From Syngnathus acus (taxonomy: Eukaryota > Chordata > Actinopteri > Syngnathiformes > Syngnathidae), in the NCBI RefSeq assembly GCF_901709675.1, contig NC_051096.1:770001-834000 (forward strand): 64,000 nucleotides of DNA, read 5' to 3'. Below the pieces are notes generated by a model. It saw only the letters and a list, made by a program, of their open reading frames with translations. It was not told where the DNA came from and ran no database searches. Within the stretch, counting starts at the first letter, position 1; every line of letters starts with the position of its first letter. Position numbers and translations under genes: made by a program. Positions 9,901-18,814 of the stretch are shown here, piece by piece.

Positions 9901-12722
9901 AATTATGTTTTCAGAATTTGCTGCGGGCCAATAAAAACTGGACCCGCGGGCCGTAGTTTGGACACCCCTGGCTTAGCGCCTTCATATCTTGTCGACTTAG
10001 TTGTTCTTTACGTTCCGTCCCATAACCTCCGATCGCAAAACGCTAGTCTTTTAGTGACCCCGAGGGCCAAACAAATGTCTGCAGGGTCTAGAGCAGGGGT
10101 GGCCAACCAGTCAGAGACTAAGAGCCACATTTTTTTACTGTGTACCGCAAAGAGCCACATCCCACGAAGCGAGGCGAGGCGAACACGCAGCGTTTGACGT
10201 CCCATTAACCCCCCCGAAGCGAAGCGAACGCGCGCAGCGTTTGATGTCCCATTAACACCCCCCCCCCCCCCCCTCCGAAGCGAAGCTAACGTAAAAGAGC
10301 CGCATGAAACCCGGCAAAGAGCCGCATGCGGCTCGCGAGCCGCGGGTTGGCCACCGTTGGTCTAGAACATTTTCTATTCGGAATCTATTTGGAATGCCCG
10401 ACCAATGGATATTAGAACTGCTACCTCAGTAGAAACATTTAAGACACATTTAAAGACACATTTTTATGATATGGCCTTTAATTGACCTGTAGTGGACGAT
10501 TCGGCTGGAGTTTGTGTTTTCGCTCCCTCCTACCGCTTTATTGTGTCCGTCATTTCCATAGGTTGAAGGAACAGAACCATCAACGAAATGAAGTCTTTCG
10601 GCAAATCCTTCTCAATACTGACAAAAGATTTCTGAAACACTCCTTAACAAGCAGGACTTTGCCCACAGACGTGAGAACACTGCTTGAAAAATGAAATTTG
10701 ACCAGGCACTTCTTTGAGTTTCTGATGTTGTGCAATGATTTGTGTGGATTGATGCATCCAACAACGGAACATTTTGATCTCTCCACTTTGGCATCCTTGA
10801 GTTGTTTGGACTACAAAAGTCTCACAGAGTAATAAACAAAGCGGATTCGTCTTAGACATGGCGGATTTACGAATCCGCCATGTTTATGACTCGGATTTTC
10901 GTTTGGCAACACCCATTGCCTTGTTTGGTTTATCCCGCCCCAACGGATGTGATGTAATAGATAAAGAAACATAGAAAACTGAGAAATCTGAACAGAGTAA
11001 AAAATAGCCCTCAAAACGATCATAACAGTATCTCTGCAGCACCTGGAGGGATATATTACACTTTTCTACACTCCTGGATACTCCAGATACACAAGAAAAA
11101 GAATTTAAAAGAAAAAAATGTTGATTTTCCATGATACGTGTCCTTTAATTAAGCGCTTGTGAAGATGACTGACAAGGAAAAAATGTCACCTTCATCCAAA
11201 CTGTGGATTTGAGATGATTTTGCGCCTCCCGTCATGGTAATGTGTTGGGTGGTTGTCGAGTGAAATCCCTCGAGTGAATCAGTTCAGGTATCCGGTTGAC
11301 TTTTTCCATTCTTCGTGTGCAACAGCAGGGGTGGGCAACCTACAGCCCTCGAGTGCATTTAATCCGGCCCGCCGCTTAACTCCAAAAACAAAGGGACTGT
11401 TATTAAAACACAGCAAAACCGCCGACCCACAAATTCTCAACAGACATTTTTTACTGCACTACTTTTCAGAAAACTACTGCATGTCAACCACTTTTAGTGC
11501 AGCATGAAACTTTTTTTTTTAAACAATGTGGTCTGGGCAGTGCCGCAAAGCTCTCTCACGTTTCCCTAATAAAGCTTCTCTCTTGGCTGATCAAATAAGA
11601 GAGACGGTAGACACAAAAAAAAAGAGCCTCATGATTATGCAGAAGCCACTTCACAGTGTTGCTATTTGTAGAACAACTGAGCTGCAAAATAATCACCAAC
11701 AGGTGTTCCAGTGGCCTCAAAAGTGGGTCAGTGAAATGTCATGTTTTTGTCTCTGCAGCTTACAAGGAGAAGATGAAGGAGATTTCCGTCTTCTCGCTCA
11801 TCTGCTCCTGTCTGTACCCCGACAGCCACAAGAACCCCCTGGGAGACTTTGAAGGTAACTTGCAGCGCCGCCAGTGATGGATGCATGAGTCAGTACAGCG
11901 AACACTTACCGACGCGAGCCGTGTCGTTTGCCAGAGCTGGACATCAAGCCGATCAACAAGCGTGCGTCAGGCCAGGCCTTCGAAGTCTTCCTGAAGCCGA
12001 CATCGCCTGTGTCAGACGCTGCCCACAGTGTCACCACGCCCCCCAAGAGGGACATCTCCCTGGACGACATCCAGAAGAAGCTGGAGGCCGCTGAGGACCG
12101 CAGGAGAGTAAGCGCAAAGGCTCAAATTTGCTTTTGCGACCTGGACGGTTTTGTTGTTAGCACGGCTTCTAGCTTAGTGCCGCTAATTGTGATGGCCATC
12201 AGTCCCAGGAGGCGCAGGTGCTGCAGGCGCTGGCGGAGAAGCGCGAGCACGAGCGCTACGTGCTGCTGAAGGCCATGGAGGAGAACAGCAACTTCAGCCG
12301 CATGGCTGAGGAGAAGCTGCAGCTGAAGATGGAGCAGATCCAGGAGAACCGTCAGGCCTACATCGACGCCCTCATGGAGCGCCTGCAACAGAGGGTGAGT
12401 GTCCACCCACAGCCAGCAGTCTTCGTCTCTCTCAGCATTTTCATCTTATAACAATTCAAAATGACACGAGGGCAGCTCTGAAAATTCTTCGTGGCCTCAG
12501 TTTGGCCCTGACACGAATGAATCTACTTTGATGCAAATCACTTTGGTCCGGACTAATACGTGCTGACTTGTTTTGTTTTTTCCCAGGAGAAGCACGCTCA
12601 GGAGCGCAAATCACTTTGGTTCGTCGTACTAATATGTGCTGACTTGTTTTGGTTTTTCCCAGGAGAGGCACGCTCAGGAGGTGCGCAGGAACAAGGAGTT
12701 GAGAGAAGAGGTGACAGCGTGA
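942..12722 (+). CDS. stmn2: Stathmin-2 (SCG10), five coding exons, 179 aa
   Basis: Stathmin-2 is a neuronal membrane-anchored phosphoprotein that binds tubulin heterodimers and promotes microtubule turnover in growth cones. Coding exons are 942-960, 11759-11854, 11935-12107, 12203-12394 and 12663-12722; all junctions are GT-AG and the phases agree. The protein starts [14 protein letters not shown], then SLICSC with Cys22 and Cys24, the palmitoylated Golgi-targeting pair of SCG10. The linker [11 protein letters not shown] and the long tubulin-binding helix (from about residue 75, [11 protein letters not shown] to [10 protein letters not shown]) follow. The assembled length of 179 aa equals mammalian STMN2. 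STMN3 and STMN4 fit less well in the linker. Which teleost co-orthologue (a or b) it is cannot be decided here. The last exon has a duplicated splice acceptor. Intron 1 is 10.8 kb and transposon-rich. Confidence 0.95.
961..2455 (+). other. stmn2 intron 1, first part
   Basis: Apparently unique intron sequence. It holds a four-copy 9-bp repeat (CTCAGATGG units, 2213-2248) and no recognisable coding exon. The small open frames here have no family resemblance. Confidence 0.6.
2456..2772 (-). mobile_element. tRNA-derived SINE, copy 1
   Basis: Read on the minus strand, the element begins with a tRNA-like head: GGCCTAGTGGTAGAG resembles an A box and GGTTCAAACCC a B box. It ends in repeats of TTTAATC. 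Near-identical copies lie at 39119-39440 (plus) and 42241-42562 (minus). It is a pol III-type retroposon that depends on LINE machinery. It lies antisense in stmn2 intron 1. Confidence 0.8.
2773..3636. other. Intron 1 with degraded repeat fragments
   Basis: Contains two diverged copies of a GCACTGCAGTCAAGCT segment (about 3163 and 3379). It also holds GAATGCATTGAACATATTAG, which recurs at about 4761. The segment around 3420-3510 resembles the ends of the inverted element at 4689-4850. No coding exon is seen. Confidence 0.5.
3637..4155 (-). mobile_element. Solo-type LTR of an endogenous retrovirus-like element
   Basis: Read on the minus strand it begins TGTTAA and ends CAACA. It has a TATA box (complement of 3793-3799) and an AATAAA (complement of 3705-3710) in the order promoter then polyadenylation signal. 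It resembles the LTR at 40391-40825 across the TATA, the AATAAA and both flanks. No internal coding region adjoins it. No clean target duplication is visible, so the outer ends are uncertain. A long GT/GC microsatellite has grown inside the U3 part. Confidence 0.65.
3870..3998 (+). repeat. TG-rich / CG-alternating microsatellite
   Basis: A run of TGTGTG with CG interruptions that ends in a pure GC-alternating stretch. It is alternating purine-pyrimidine throughout, so it could form Z-DNA. On the stmn2 sense strand it is transcribed as a UG-rich tract within intron 1. The open frames across it in all phases are artefacts of the repeat. Confidence 0.9.
4237..4400 (+). pseudogene. Transposase N-terminal zinc-finger fragment
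   Basis: A short frame starting [12 protein letters not shown] continues through an ECLTC motif and VANKGA. This resembles the N-terminal CxxC finger segment of hAT-type proteins that are repetitive in fish genomes. It breaks off soon after and merges into the inverted repeat at 4311-5352. The family assignment is tentative. It is probably a dead transposon piece rather than a host exon. Confidence 0.45.
4311..5352. repeat. About 1-kb fold-back (inverted duplication) in stmn2 intron 1
   Basis: The left arm 4311-4620 matches the reverse complement of about 5075-5352; both ends read TTATGAAGCTGAGTGCTTGA. The inner arms 4689-4752 and 4796-4850 also pair (CAGGGTGACCAGATTTGGGT outward on both sides). 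A unique spacer of about 45 bases lies between them. The right arm alone carries a ~190-bp module (4898-5085) that recurs inside the element at 7019-7680. The simplest reading is two head-to-head copies of one DNA element. Confidence 0.8.
5353..5864 (-). other. Degraded DNA-transposon fragment
   Basis: The region includes two near-repeats of ACCAGTAAAAGTCACTGAGA (about 5591 and 5672), with AGCACTAACAGGGCTGG-like segments beside them. An acidic minus-strand peptide ([16 protein letters not shown]) looks like the tail of a pogo/jerky-type transposase, but this is a guess. The L2 sequence begins abruptly afterwards. Confidence 0.35.
5865..7018 (+). pseudogene. L2-type reverse transcriptase, 5' truncated and interrupted
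   Basis: Reverse transcriptase of the CR1/L2 group, which copies the LINE RNA at the nicked target. Visible motifs are [25 protein letters not shown], the LDLSAA block with the first catalytic Asp, [10 protein letters not shown], and YADD at 6652-6663. The usual FDTVDH is altered to LDIVDF. The frame runs on into the inserted element and stops at 7074. The rest of the protein resumes at 7681 beyond the insertion. Confidence 0.85.
7019..7680. mobile_element. TA-flanked DNA transposon (Tigger/mariner-like, non-autonomous)
   Basis: Terminal inverted repeats are CAGTCAAACCTCGGTTTTCG at the left and its near-complement ending GGTTTGACTG at the right. The flanking dinucleotide is TA on both sides (7017-7018 and 7681-7682), as for Tc1/mariner elements. 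The length is 662 bp and no transposase is seen. An internal module (7226-7412) is shared with 4898-5085. Removing the element and one TA rejoins the L2 frame (GDAET to IIHAFI). Confidence 0.85.
7925..9970. mobile_element. hAT element with 8-bp target duplication
   Basis: The ends are CAGGGGTGGGCAAACTTTTT and AGTTTGGACACCCCTG. Both are flanked by the duplicated target GCTTAGCG (7917-7924, 9971-9978), within the L2 sequence. A second copy in the opposite orientation is at 38484-39821. No transposase frame survives. A retroposon-like insert interrupts it at about 8007-8826. Confidence 0.88.
8007..8826 (-). mobile_element. Retroposon-like insert inside the hAT element
   Basis: Comparison with the second hAT copy shows extra sequence after GGATGTA, resuming at GTGTTTGTGTGAAG. 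Read on the minus strand, the insert ends in AAAGCG..., TATATAAATTGAATG and an ATT repeat, a tail typical of fish non-LTR retroposons. The rest is GC-rich with long open frames in several phases but no recognised protein. The parent family is not identified. Confidence 0.6.
10094..10359. mobile_element. 266-bp hAT-like MITE
   Basis: The ends are CAGGGGTGGCCAACC and GGTTGGCCACCGTTG. The target duplication is GTCTAGAG (10086-10093) against GTCTAGAA (10360-10367). It is rich in AGAGCCACAT and GAAGCGA repeats and has a C run in the middle. Related sequence is found at 37613-37735. Confidence 0.8.
10491..11758 (+). other. stmn2 intron 1, last part
   Basis: Mostly unrecognised AT-rich intron sequence. 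A further hAT-type end (GCAGGGGTGGGCAACCTACA) begins at about 11327 but its partner end is not visible. The polypyrimidine tract and CTCTGCAG acceptor for exon 2 end at 11758. Confidence 0.55.
11759..11854 (+). CDS. stmn2: stmn2 coding exon 2 (membrane anchor)
   Basis: Encodes the end of Ala7, then [17 protein letters not shown] and [14 protein letters not shown]. This is the hydrophobic anchor with the Cys22/Cys24 palmitoylation pair. The acceptor is CTCTGCAG and the donor GTAACT. It ends in phase 1 and joins the next exon as Glu. Confidence 0.92.
11935..12107 (+). CDS. stmn2: stmn2 coding exon 3 (linker and start of stathmin domain)
   Basis: Encodes [20 protein letters not shown], then a Ser/Pro/Thr-rich stretch ([18 protein letters not shown]) with likely proline-directed phosphorylation sites, and [18 protein letters not shown]. 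The acceptor is TTTGCCAG and the donor GTAAGC. Intron 2 before it is only 80 bp. Confidence 0.92.
12203..12394 (+). CDS. stmn2: stmn2 coding exon 4 (tubulin-binding helix)
   Basis: Encodes [19 protein letters not shown], then [15 protein letters not shown] and [23 protein letters not shown]. This is the heptad-rich helix that binds tubulin. The donor GTGAGT follows CAG AGG in phase 0. Confidence 0.93.
12533..12681 (+). repeat. Tandem duplication across the last stmn2 splice acceptor
   Basis: Copy 1 (12533-12605) and copy 2 (12606-12681) each contain GCAAATCACTTTGGT, a branch/pyrimidine region with TGCTGACTTGTTTTG, a TCCCAG acceptor and GAGARGCACGCTCAGGAG coding sequence. The two acceptors are 76 bases apart, not a multiple of three. 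Only the second copy continues into the conserved terminal codons. Confidence 0.92.
12663..12722 (+). CDS. stmn2: stmn2 coding exon 5 (terminal), canonical acceptor
   Basis: Encodes [19 protein letters not shown] and a TGA stop, which matches the family C-terminus. It uses the downstream of two duplicated acceptors (AG at 12661-12662). Use of the upstream acceptor (12585-12586) would start EKHAQERK, then shift frame and stop at 12880. Confidence 0.9.
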   Translation, partial: ERHAQEVRRNKELREEVTA

Positions 12723-13420
12723 GGAACTCTCGTCCCACCCCCTTCTCCTCCCCAGGGTCTTGGTGTCCACTCAACTGGGATAAACCGTCACCTGAACGCC
12801 TCTTGTTCCCTCCTCCTTTCCATACAACATCTCGAGACAGTGGCACACACACATGGGAGGGTTTGGAATGGTGTCCTTAATCATAAGAAAAACATAAATC
12901 GCCACAATTCTCAACAACAGCAAAGATGGAATCTGATTGCCAGAAAGCGACAGTGGAGGTGTAAATACTTTTTTTTTTTCTTATGACTAGTACAAAAAGT
13001 ATCGATTGCAGTGTGACATTTTTCATGATCTTTTATTTCGCTTAGTGGCTTTGATGTTTTGGTGGTGCGTTTGCAAGCTCCCCCTTTCCGTCCCACCCAT
13101 TGGCATTCAATGCGAAGCTAATGCATTGCATCTCTTATCTCTCTTCCTTGTTCAGCCACACGAGTTTAGCATAGCACATGGCTAATTAGCTATTAGCGAT
13201 GCTGCAAAAGACAAAACCCGGAAGTTTCCCACCCATCTTCGTAACCCACTTTTAGCAGGGAGGAGCCACGCCTGAGGTTGAACCCCATGGTGCCGTGTCA
13301 TGTGACTCTTTCCATTTGTGTGTGTGTCTGAGATCCGCTCTCTCTTTCCGCATTACTGTATACCTTTGTCAACAAGCAAGCTGTGGTTAATAAAGATTTG
13401 GAGTTCATTGAATACGTGGC
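12723..13420 (+). other. stmn2 3' UTR
   Basis: Non-coding sequence after the stop that runs to a polyadenylation signal at 13389-13394. It contains a T-run and no repeat that I recognise. The end is inferred from the signal only. Confidence 0.6.
13389..13394 (+). promoter_or_regulatory. Polyadenylation signal AATAAA for stmn2
   Basis: The first canonical AATAAA after the stop on the plus strand, 667 bases downstream of it. Confidence 0.6.
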
Positions 13421-14359
13421 CTCTCTGCGATGATAATGATGTGGGATGCTTTGGATCATTAGCCAGCTATTCATCATAAAATATGACAAGATTTTTTTCA
13501 ATTAAATTAGCTCAAATTCATAGCGTTTATAATAATCTTCACTTTAAATTGTTGCAGTACTACGTTAAGCCACATGAGGGCGACAAAAGTGCAGTTTTTC
13601 AATATTAACAACCTACCGCATTTTACACGTCCAGTACTTTAAGTTGTTGCAGTACTACGTTTAGCCAAATTATGGCGGCAAAAGTGCATTTATTTTTTCA
13701 AGATAAATCGTAAACGACAAGCATGCGGAAAGCTGGAAAGTTGAAGAGTTTGGAGGGAAATGCACCACCTTGTGGCTACTTGCCCTGTCATACATACACA
13801 GTTATGAATAATGCCCAGCATAAGACACAATGCTACCTGCAGGCTTGGCGAACACTGGAAACAGACAGCTGCGAGGACAAAAAACAAGAATAGAACAGGA
13901 TAAACCACTGCCAAGATAGAGCCAGACAACAACAGACTAATAATATGTAATTAAAACAGTCTAAAAGTCACAATTATATGTTCATTACAGCAGAGTATGT
14001 TTTTGTTGTGTAGTTTTCTTTATACTGAGCAAATTGGTAAATAACAGAATTGTTGTAGGTGTACCTAATGAGTTGGCTGGTCAGATCTCTTCAACTTGTT
14101 CCCACGCGGTGCTCAGGCAGGGAGGCCGCCAGGATATCCCCTCCTAGCTAATGGCTTCCTGTGTGCCAAACACAACAACACACACACAAACGAGTACACT
14201 CCTCAATGGCGTGCGTCTATTCAAAGAAGTTGTCGTGACCTACCGGCAACAACGATGGTGCACCATACGGGGGTGCCCGAGAAAGCCCGTCGTGATATTG
14301 AAGGGGGAGTGTGGCACAAAAGGCTTTCAGAGACGCCACGGGTGATTCATCAGAGCTTG
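13421..14359. other. stmn2-hey1 intergenic region
   Basis: Holds two diverged copies of a ~85-bp unit (about 13540-13610 and 13627-13700) that share TTGTTGCAGTACTACGTT and GGCAAAAGTGCA-like segments. A GGTGTACCTAATGAGTTGGC segment at about 14057 is a common transposon terminus in fish. No gene is seen. The two genes are convergent. Confidence 0.5.
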
Positions 14360-14365
14360 TTTATT
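14360..14365 (-). promoter_or_regulatory. Candidate polyadenylation signal of hey1
   Basis: AATAAA on the minus strand, about 575 bases after the hey1 stop. This is a plausible 3' UTR length for the gene, but no other evidence supports use of the site. Confidence 0.4.
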
Positions 14366-14938
14366 TTAGGATGCTTGCAATGAGCAACAAGACAAACATC
14401 AAAACGGAGGTGTGAACAACCCCAGCGGGTAGGCAAGATATACAATGTGATAGTGGTCTAGAGTATTGAATTTGTTTTGACATTTTTTTAGGGACTGTGA
14501 GAGGGAGAGGGGTGCGCCATCTCTGTCGGGATGTCGAAGGAGGCGTGTTGGTGAAGACGGGTTAAAGAAGGATGAGCTGAAGGAGAAACTTCATCATAAA
14601 GAGAAAAGGAGAGACGGGAAGGCACAGCGATCAATCAACGTGTTGACTCACTCTGGTTGCACACCTCTCCTGATGTGGCCCTACACAAGGATGTGACAAA
14701 GTCTTGAAGAGTCCAGCTCATTGCGAGTCTCAAGCGTAGATGGAACGGGTCAAGGGTTTCAGTGTGGATGTGTGCTGGGTGGAGGTTACAGATGACAAGT
14801 TGGGGGGGACAGGTGAAGGTCCGAAAGGATGGCAGACGAGAAGGGAACACGTCACAGGTGTGGAGTGGCACAAGGTACAAATGAAAAACAAAAACATTTT
14901 GGACGAGTCCAGCTCATTTGCGAGTCTTTTTGGGCCAG

Positions 14939-16241
14939 TCAAAAAGCTCCAATCTCCATCCCCCAGGGTCTGTACGGTTTGCCCACAGCAGAAAGTATCG
15001 GGGTTGGCGGGCAGAGGGCGGCGGCCGCGACGGGAGACATGAGCGGGAAGGCTCCCAAAGGGAAGGGGAATGCTGAGACGAGGTGCTTGGCCGTCGATGA
15101 GGACACCAGAGCGGGGTGCAAGATGGGGGCGGCGGTGGCAGAGGGCCCGCACACACTGGGCGGCAACTGTTCCAGGTGAGGGGTGGCGGTGTCACTTCGC
15201 CTCTCTGCAGACGGCGGCGACGAAGCGGAAGAGGACGAGGACTGGGGGCTGCCGCTGCGGGGCAACCCGGCCACGAGCGGCGGGCGGGGCATGTGGGGCA
15301 CCGTTGGCGAGGCGAAGGCAGAACCCCACGCAGCCAGCTGGCCCAGCCCCATGTGGACCTCGCGCTGGCTGGCGTAGTTGTTAAGGTGCGACACCAGCCG
15401 GATCCTCAGGGGGTCGGCGTTTTCCAGACCCTCCACCACGCTGAGGTAGCGCGTCGTCTCCGCCAGGCACTCCCGGAAACCCAGACTTCGGTAGTCCATC
15501 GCCAGGGCGTGTGCGTCCAAAAACCCTAAAGGGAGCGGGGAGGCGCATCCATTAACCTCCACTGGTGCAGATGAATAGAGGGGCGTCCGCATTCAAAACA
15601 TGTTCAACCAGAAGCCGTTTTGGTCTTTGATGCAACAAGGACCCATTTTTTAATTTTTAAGACACAAATAAAATGTACCTTTGCCACCTGCAGCATGGAG
15701 CATCTTCAGATGGTCCACAGTCATCTGCAGAATTTCAGCTTTCTCCAACTTGGCTGAACCCTTCAAAGTGCGCATAGAGCATCAATAAGTACATTTGTTA
15801 AGTTGAAAAGCGCAAGCGCGCACACACCTGCTTCTCGAAGGCGCTCGGCACCAGCCTGCGGAGTTCACTCAAGCTGTTGTTGATTCGGTCACGACGACGT
15901 TTCTCAATGATCTAGGAACGAGAGAGAAACACGCTGCTTGAATCAACGGTTGACTTTTGGGTTTGTTTTCAAACAGTGCATTGCACTCACTCCTCGCCGC
16001 CTCTTCCTCGCCTGCACCTGAATAGAAGCGCTTGGAAATGCCAAACAGAGGGGAGAGCGAATGTTGCTGCATCATAACCAATAAAAAAAGACATGATTGA
16101 AGTTTTTTTTCGAAAGTGGTCCCCACTCAGTAGAGGATGGGAGAAAGCAACGCACCCGCTCTCATCTGCGCTCTCCTTCTCCACCTCGATGGCTTCGTCC
16201 AGCTCGCTGTCCGACGAGCTGAAATCGTGGCTCCTCTTCAT
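14939..16241 (-). CDS. hey1: Hey1 bHLH-Orange transcriptional repressor, five exons, 304 aa
   Basis: Hey1 is a nuclear repressor induced by Notch; it dimerises through bHLH and Orange domains in vascular, cardiac and somite patterning. Coding exons in transcript order are 16241-16156, 16066-15991, 15911-15828, 15760-15679 and 15525-14939. All are GT-AG and in phase. The protein starts [19 protein letters not shown]. It has the basic region [20 protein letters not shown] (about 47-66), helix-loop-helix to about 106, Orange domain about 113-160, and ends YRPW (294-297) then EIGAF. The 304-aa length equals human HEY1. The Gly in the basic region (RRRG), typical of Hey in place of the Hes Pro, is present. 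Exon 2 before the basic region is unusually diverged. Confidence 0.96.
15991..16066 (-). CDS. hey1: hey1 exon 2 (diverged pre-basic segment plus basic region)
   Basis: Encodes [20 protein letters not shown], then KRRRG. The acceptor is ATGATGCAG and the donor GTGAGT. The 16 residues before VQARKRRRG align without gaps to the segment of other Hey1 proteins that is rich in Ser, Pro and Thr, but only about half are kept. A second possible acceptor (TATTCAG at about 16018) would remove the diverged part. Confidence 0.75.
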
Positions 16242-16948
16242 CTTGTCCTCTCGGCCAGCGCGAGCGTGCGAGTTGCGTATGGCTGGAGCGGCGTTCTCAC
16301 AGTGTCATTTGAAGGCGCGGGAGGCGGGGCCGAGCGCGAGGGCATGTTTCCTCCTGCGGACAGCCAATGAGGCATCGACCTGCCGCTTTGACTGACGGAA
16401 ACACTGTGCACCAGCCTCGGCCATGCAGTCAGAGGCAGGAGAGGAATTTGCAAACTGAAGAGGTCTCACTGTGATGGACAGCGTGAGACTCGCGGGCGCC
16501 AAGCCTGACGTCAAGGGGTTTGCATTGTGCTGCGCTCTTCAGTATCCATTTACAACAGTTCATATTTAGTCTACAACTCACTTCATGACTTAATTATTTT
16601 TGACCTGCAATAAAGAGCCCGGAGTGGTCATCTGGACATTCAGGCAACTTCCCGGTGGGCCAGGCCGCGACAAGTGCTACTCCCAACTGCTATGGGTTAC
16701 AGGCGGAGAAGAAGATGAGGGTAGCTCGAGGGGGCTCCAACTCATCTCCACATTTGAATATTAAGCAGCTGGAACAAAGGGCCCTGACCAGTGATGCATC
16801 ATCCCCTAAATAGATAATCTTGGGAGCAACTGAGAGCGGTCCAATAGACGTTTGGTCCGTGTGGGCCCCTTGCGCCCCTCCGCGTCTGCGTGCGTGCGGG
16901 TCCCGGTGGCCGCGACAGCGGTTGGCCGGCTGTCAGCACTCGTTCGGC

Positions 16949-16956
16949 CGTGGGAA
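16949..16956 (+). promoter_or_regulatory. CSL/RBPJ-type site CGTGGGAA, distal 1
   Basis: A perfect CGTGGGAA lies about 0.7 kb upstream of the hey1 ATG. hey genes are direct Notch targets through CSL, so a functional site is plausible. Eight bases can also occur by chance. Confidence 0.5.
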
Positions 16957-17132
16957 AGTTCCCCCCGGCCGGCGCTGATAACCAATCAGAAGCCGGCGGC
17001 CGTCTCCTCCGGCTCTGCTCTGAATGAAGCAATTGGTCGGCGGGGCGACGGGCCGTCTGCGAGCGAGCGTGTGAACGTGTAATCCAATACCACTCACGCA
17101 CGCACACACGCACGCACGCACACAGGCAGGCA

Positions 17133-17153
17133 GGGGGGGGGGGGGGGGGGGGG
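17133..17153 (+). repeat. Run of 21 G next to CA/GC repeats
   Basis: An uninterrupted G run between a CACG-type microsatellite and the hey1 upstream region. It could form a G-quadruplex and is prone to length error in assembly. Confidence 0.9.
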
Positions 17154-17329
17154 TCCATAGCAGAACAATCCATAGCAGAGTTTGCACAGGTTGTTGGTTG
17201 GGATCGTAAAAAATGCACACGCTTGTCACAATCAACACAGGTGTGTGCGTGAGCGAGCGGGACGGGGGAAGAAGTAGCTGAATGTTTTGAGGGAGGGGCT
17301 CATTTGTTGTATTTCAAGTTCAGCCAGAG

Positions 17330-17337
17330 TTCCCACG
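17330..17337 (-). promoter_or_regulatory. CSL/RBPJ-type site CGTGGGAA, distal 2
   Basis: A second perfect core in the opposite orientation, 381 bases from the first and about 1.1 kb upstream of hey1. Confidence 0.45.
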
Positions 17338-18472
17338 CTGTTATTTTCTGCCCCTCCACTCTTTGTTCTGGCGCCTCGTCACATATCGTGATTAGTCGGG
17401 CTGCCCTTTGAAGGTGAGGGACACCCCCTTCGGCCTCGGCCTCCCCCTCCCCATGCCTCTGTCTGCAAATCAGGCCACCAACCCAAATTGCACTCCAAAC
17501 AATCGCGGTTTCTGTGACGTTTGGGCGTCTGGATCTAATCTTGGCCTTCTTTTATTTTGTACGCTTCAAGGCGACCTGAGTCACGTGATGAGCTTTGATT
17601 TTGAAAGGTCGTCAGGTTGCACTTTGAAGGGGTAACAAACGTCCATATTCAATAAAACAGGCTTACTCAAAGGCAACTACATATTTTCACAAAAAAACAT
17701 CCCGACTTTCAATCTTGAGGTGACGTAATGCCGCATGACTCCTGCAGTGTTTCACAACAGAGAGTTCAATATTTGTTCTCACTGCTAATTGTTTGTTTTG
17801 CTTCGGACCTCCTAGCAAAAAGCGACGAGGATGACGGATGACGAGTGATGCCGATGACTGACCTTCAGGAAGTCGCCCTAACCTTAAAAACGGCGAATGC
17901 TAATTGAAGCGTCTGAGAGGCGAGCACTGACGTTTTCCTGTCGTTTCGCCAGAGGAAATACGACGTCTGACACTTAGTTTGTGCAACCGGTTTCTGTGAC
18001 GACAGCCCCTTTCACACATCTTACCGCCCATATTGCTATTCTGGAGACGCTTGATTATTCGTCAAAGGCAAGCGAGCATTTTTATGGCTTCGAAGGTATA
18101 TACTATATAGCATCAGAGTGGCAACATAGGCTGGACTCCAGCAGTTTAGCATTTACGCAAAACCCGAGCATTTTTACCCTGGGTGGCTCATCAACCAACA
18201 AAAATGTAGTGAAGCAACAAGTGGCTGACAAATGATGTTGCTTGGCAGCAAACAATACGTGGAGGTTCCTTATTGCTTCGCAAACTCGCTTGTTCCCCCT
18301 AAAGAAAGCGGCGCCTAATTCTGCTCTAGACGTGTGTGACACCACACCGTTGCGCGTGTCTATGTGACTCGTATTGTCCTTTGTAAGGTTGGGTGCTGAG
18401 GGGTCATTGTTCAATTTGTCGCTTCCCTATTGGCACTGTTAGCTGGTGGCCTAATATTAACACACACGCACG

Positions 18473-18504
<32 letters not shown>

Positions 18505-18814
18505 TGCTGGTATTGAGGAAGTGGCAAGCTGACACTTCTGGTTAGTTGTTAGTTAATTTAAAAGCTGCGGCATTCAGGATGAGGGAAAATCCTTTTTTAA
18601 AAATTTGAATTGGTTTTCAAATGGATTATATTCATGATCATTTCTTGGGGGGAAAACTCAAAATGTTTTTTAAGGCTAGTATGGGTGGGGTTTTCCCTAT
18701 GGCACGTGCGCGTTGACGTCTAATCCGTCATGTTGAGCCGCTAAATCAGCCTGAACGGCGGGTGCAGCTTTTAGCGTTTGACACTTGGCTTGCTGGCCTC
18801 GGTGGGAACGGCGG

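Larger units (their letters stand above)
5865..10490 (+). mobile_element. 5'-truncated L2-like LINE with three nested insertions
   Basis: L2 sequence occupies 5865-7018, 7681-7924, 9971-10093 and 10360-10490. The interruptions are a TA-flanked element (7019-7680), a hAT (7925-9970) and a MITE (10094-10359). The L2 parts encode the reverse transcriptase and the usual C-terminal segment ([29 protein letters not shown]). The 5' end with the endonuclease is missing, as is usual for a truncated LINE insertion. It lies in the sense direction inside stmn2 intron 1. Confidence 0.85.
16242..18805. other. hey1 promoter and upstream intergenic region
   Basis: GC-rich near hey1 (to about 17100), then ordinary intergenic sequence. 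No TATA box could be assigned. It contains the two CSL cores, the G run and a (CA)n tract at about 18463-18504. No coding exon is recognised. Confidence 0.5.

Noticed and set aside
12560-12880. 106-codon frame over the last stmn2 exon as an independent gene
   Set aside because: It is the read-through of the upstream duplicated acceptor and not a separate gene. It is treated as a possible alternative stmn2 end.
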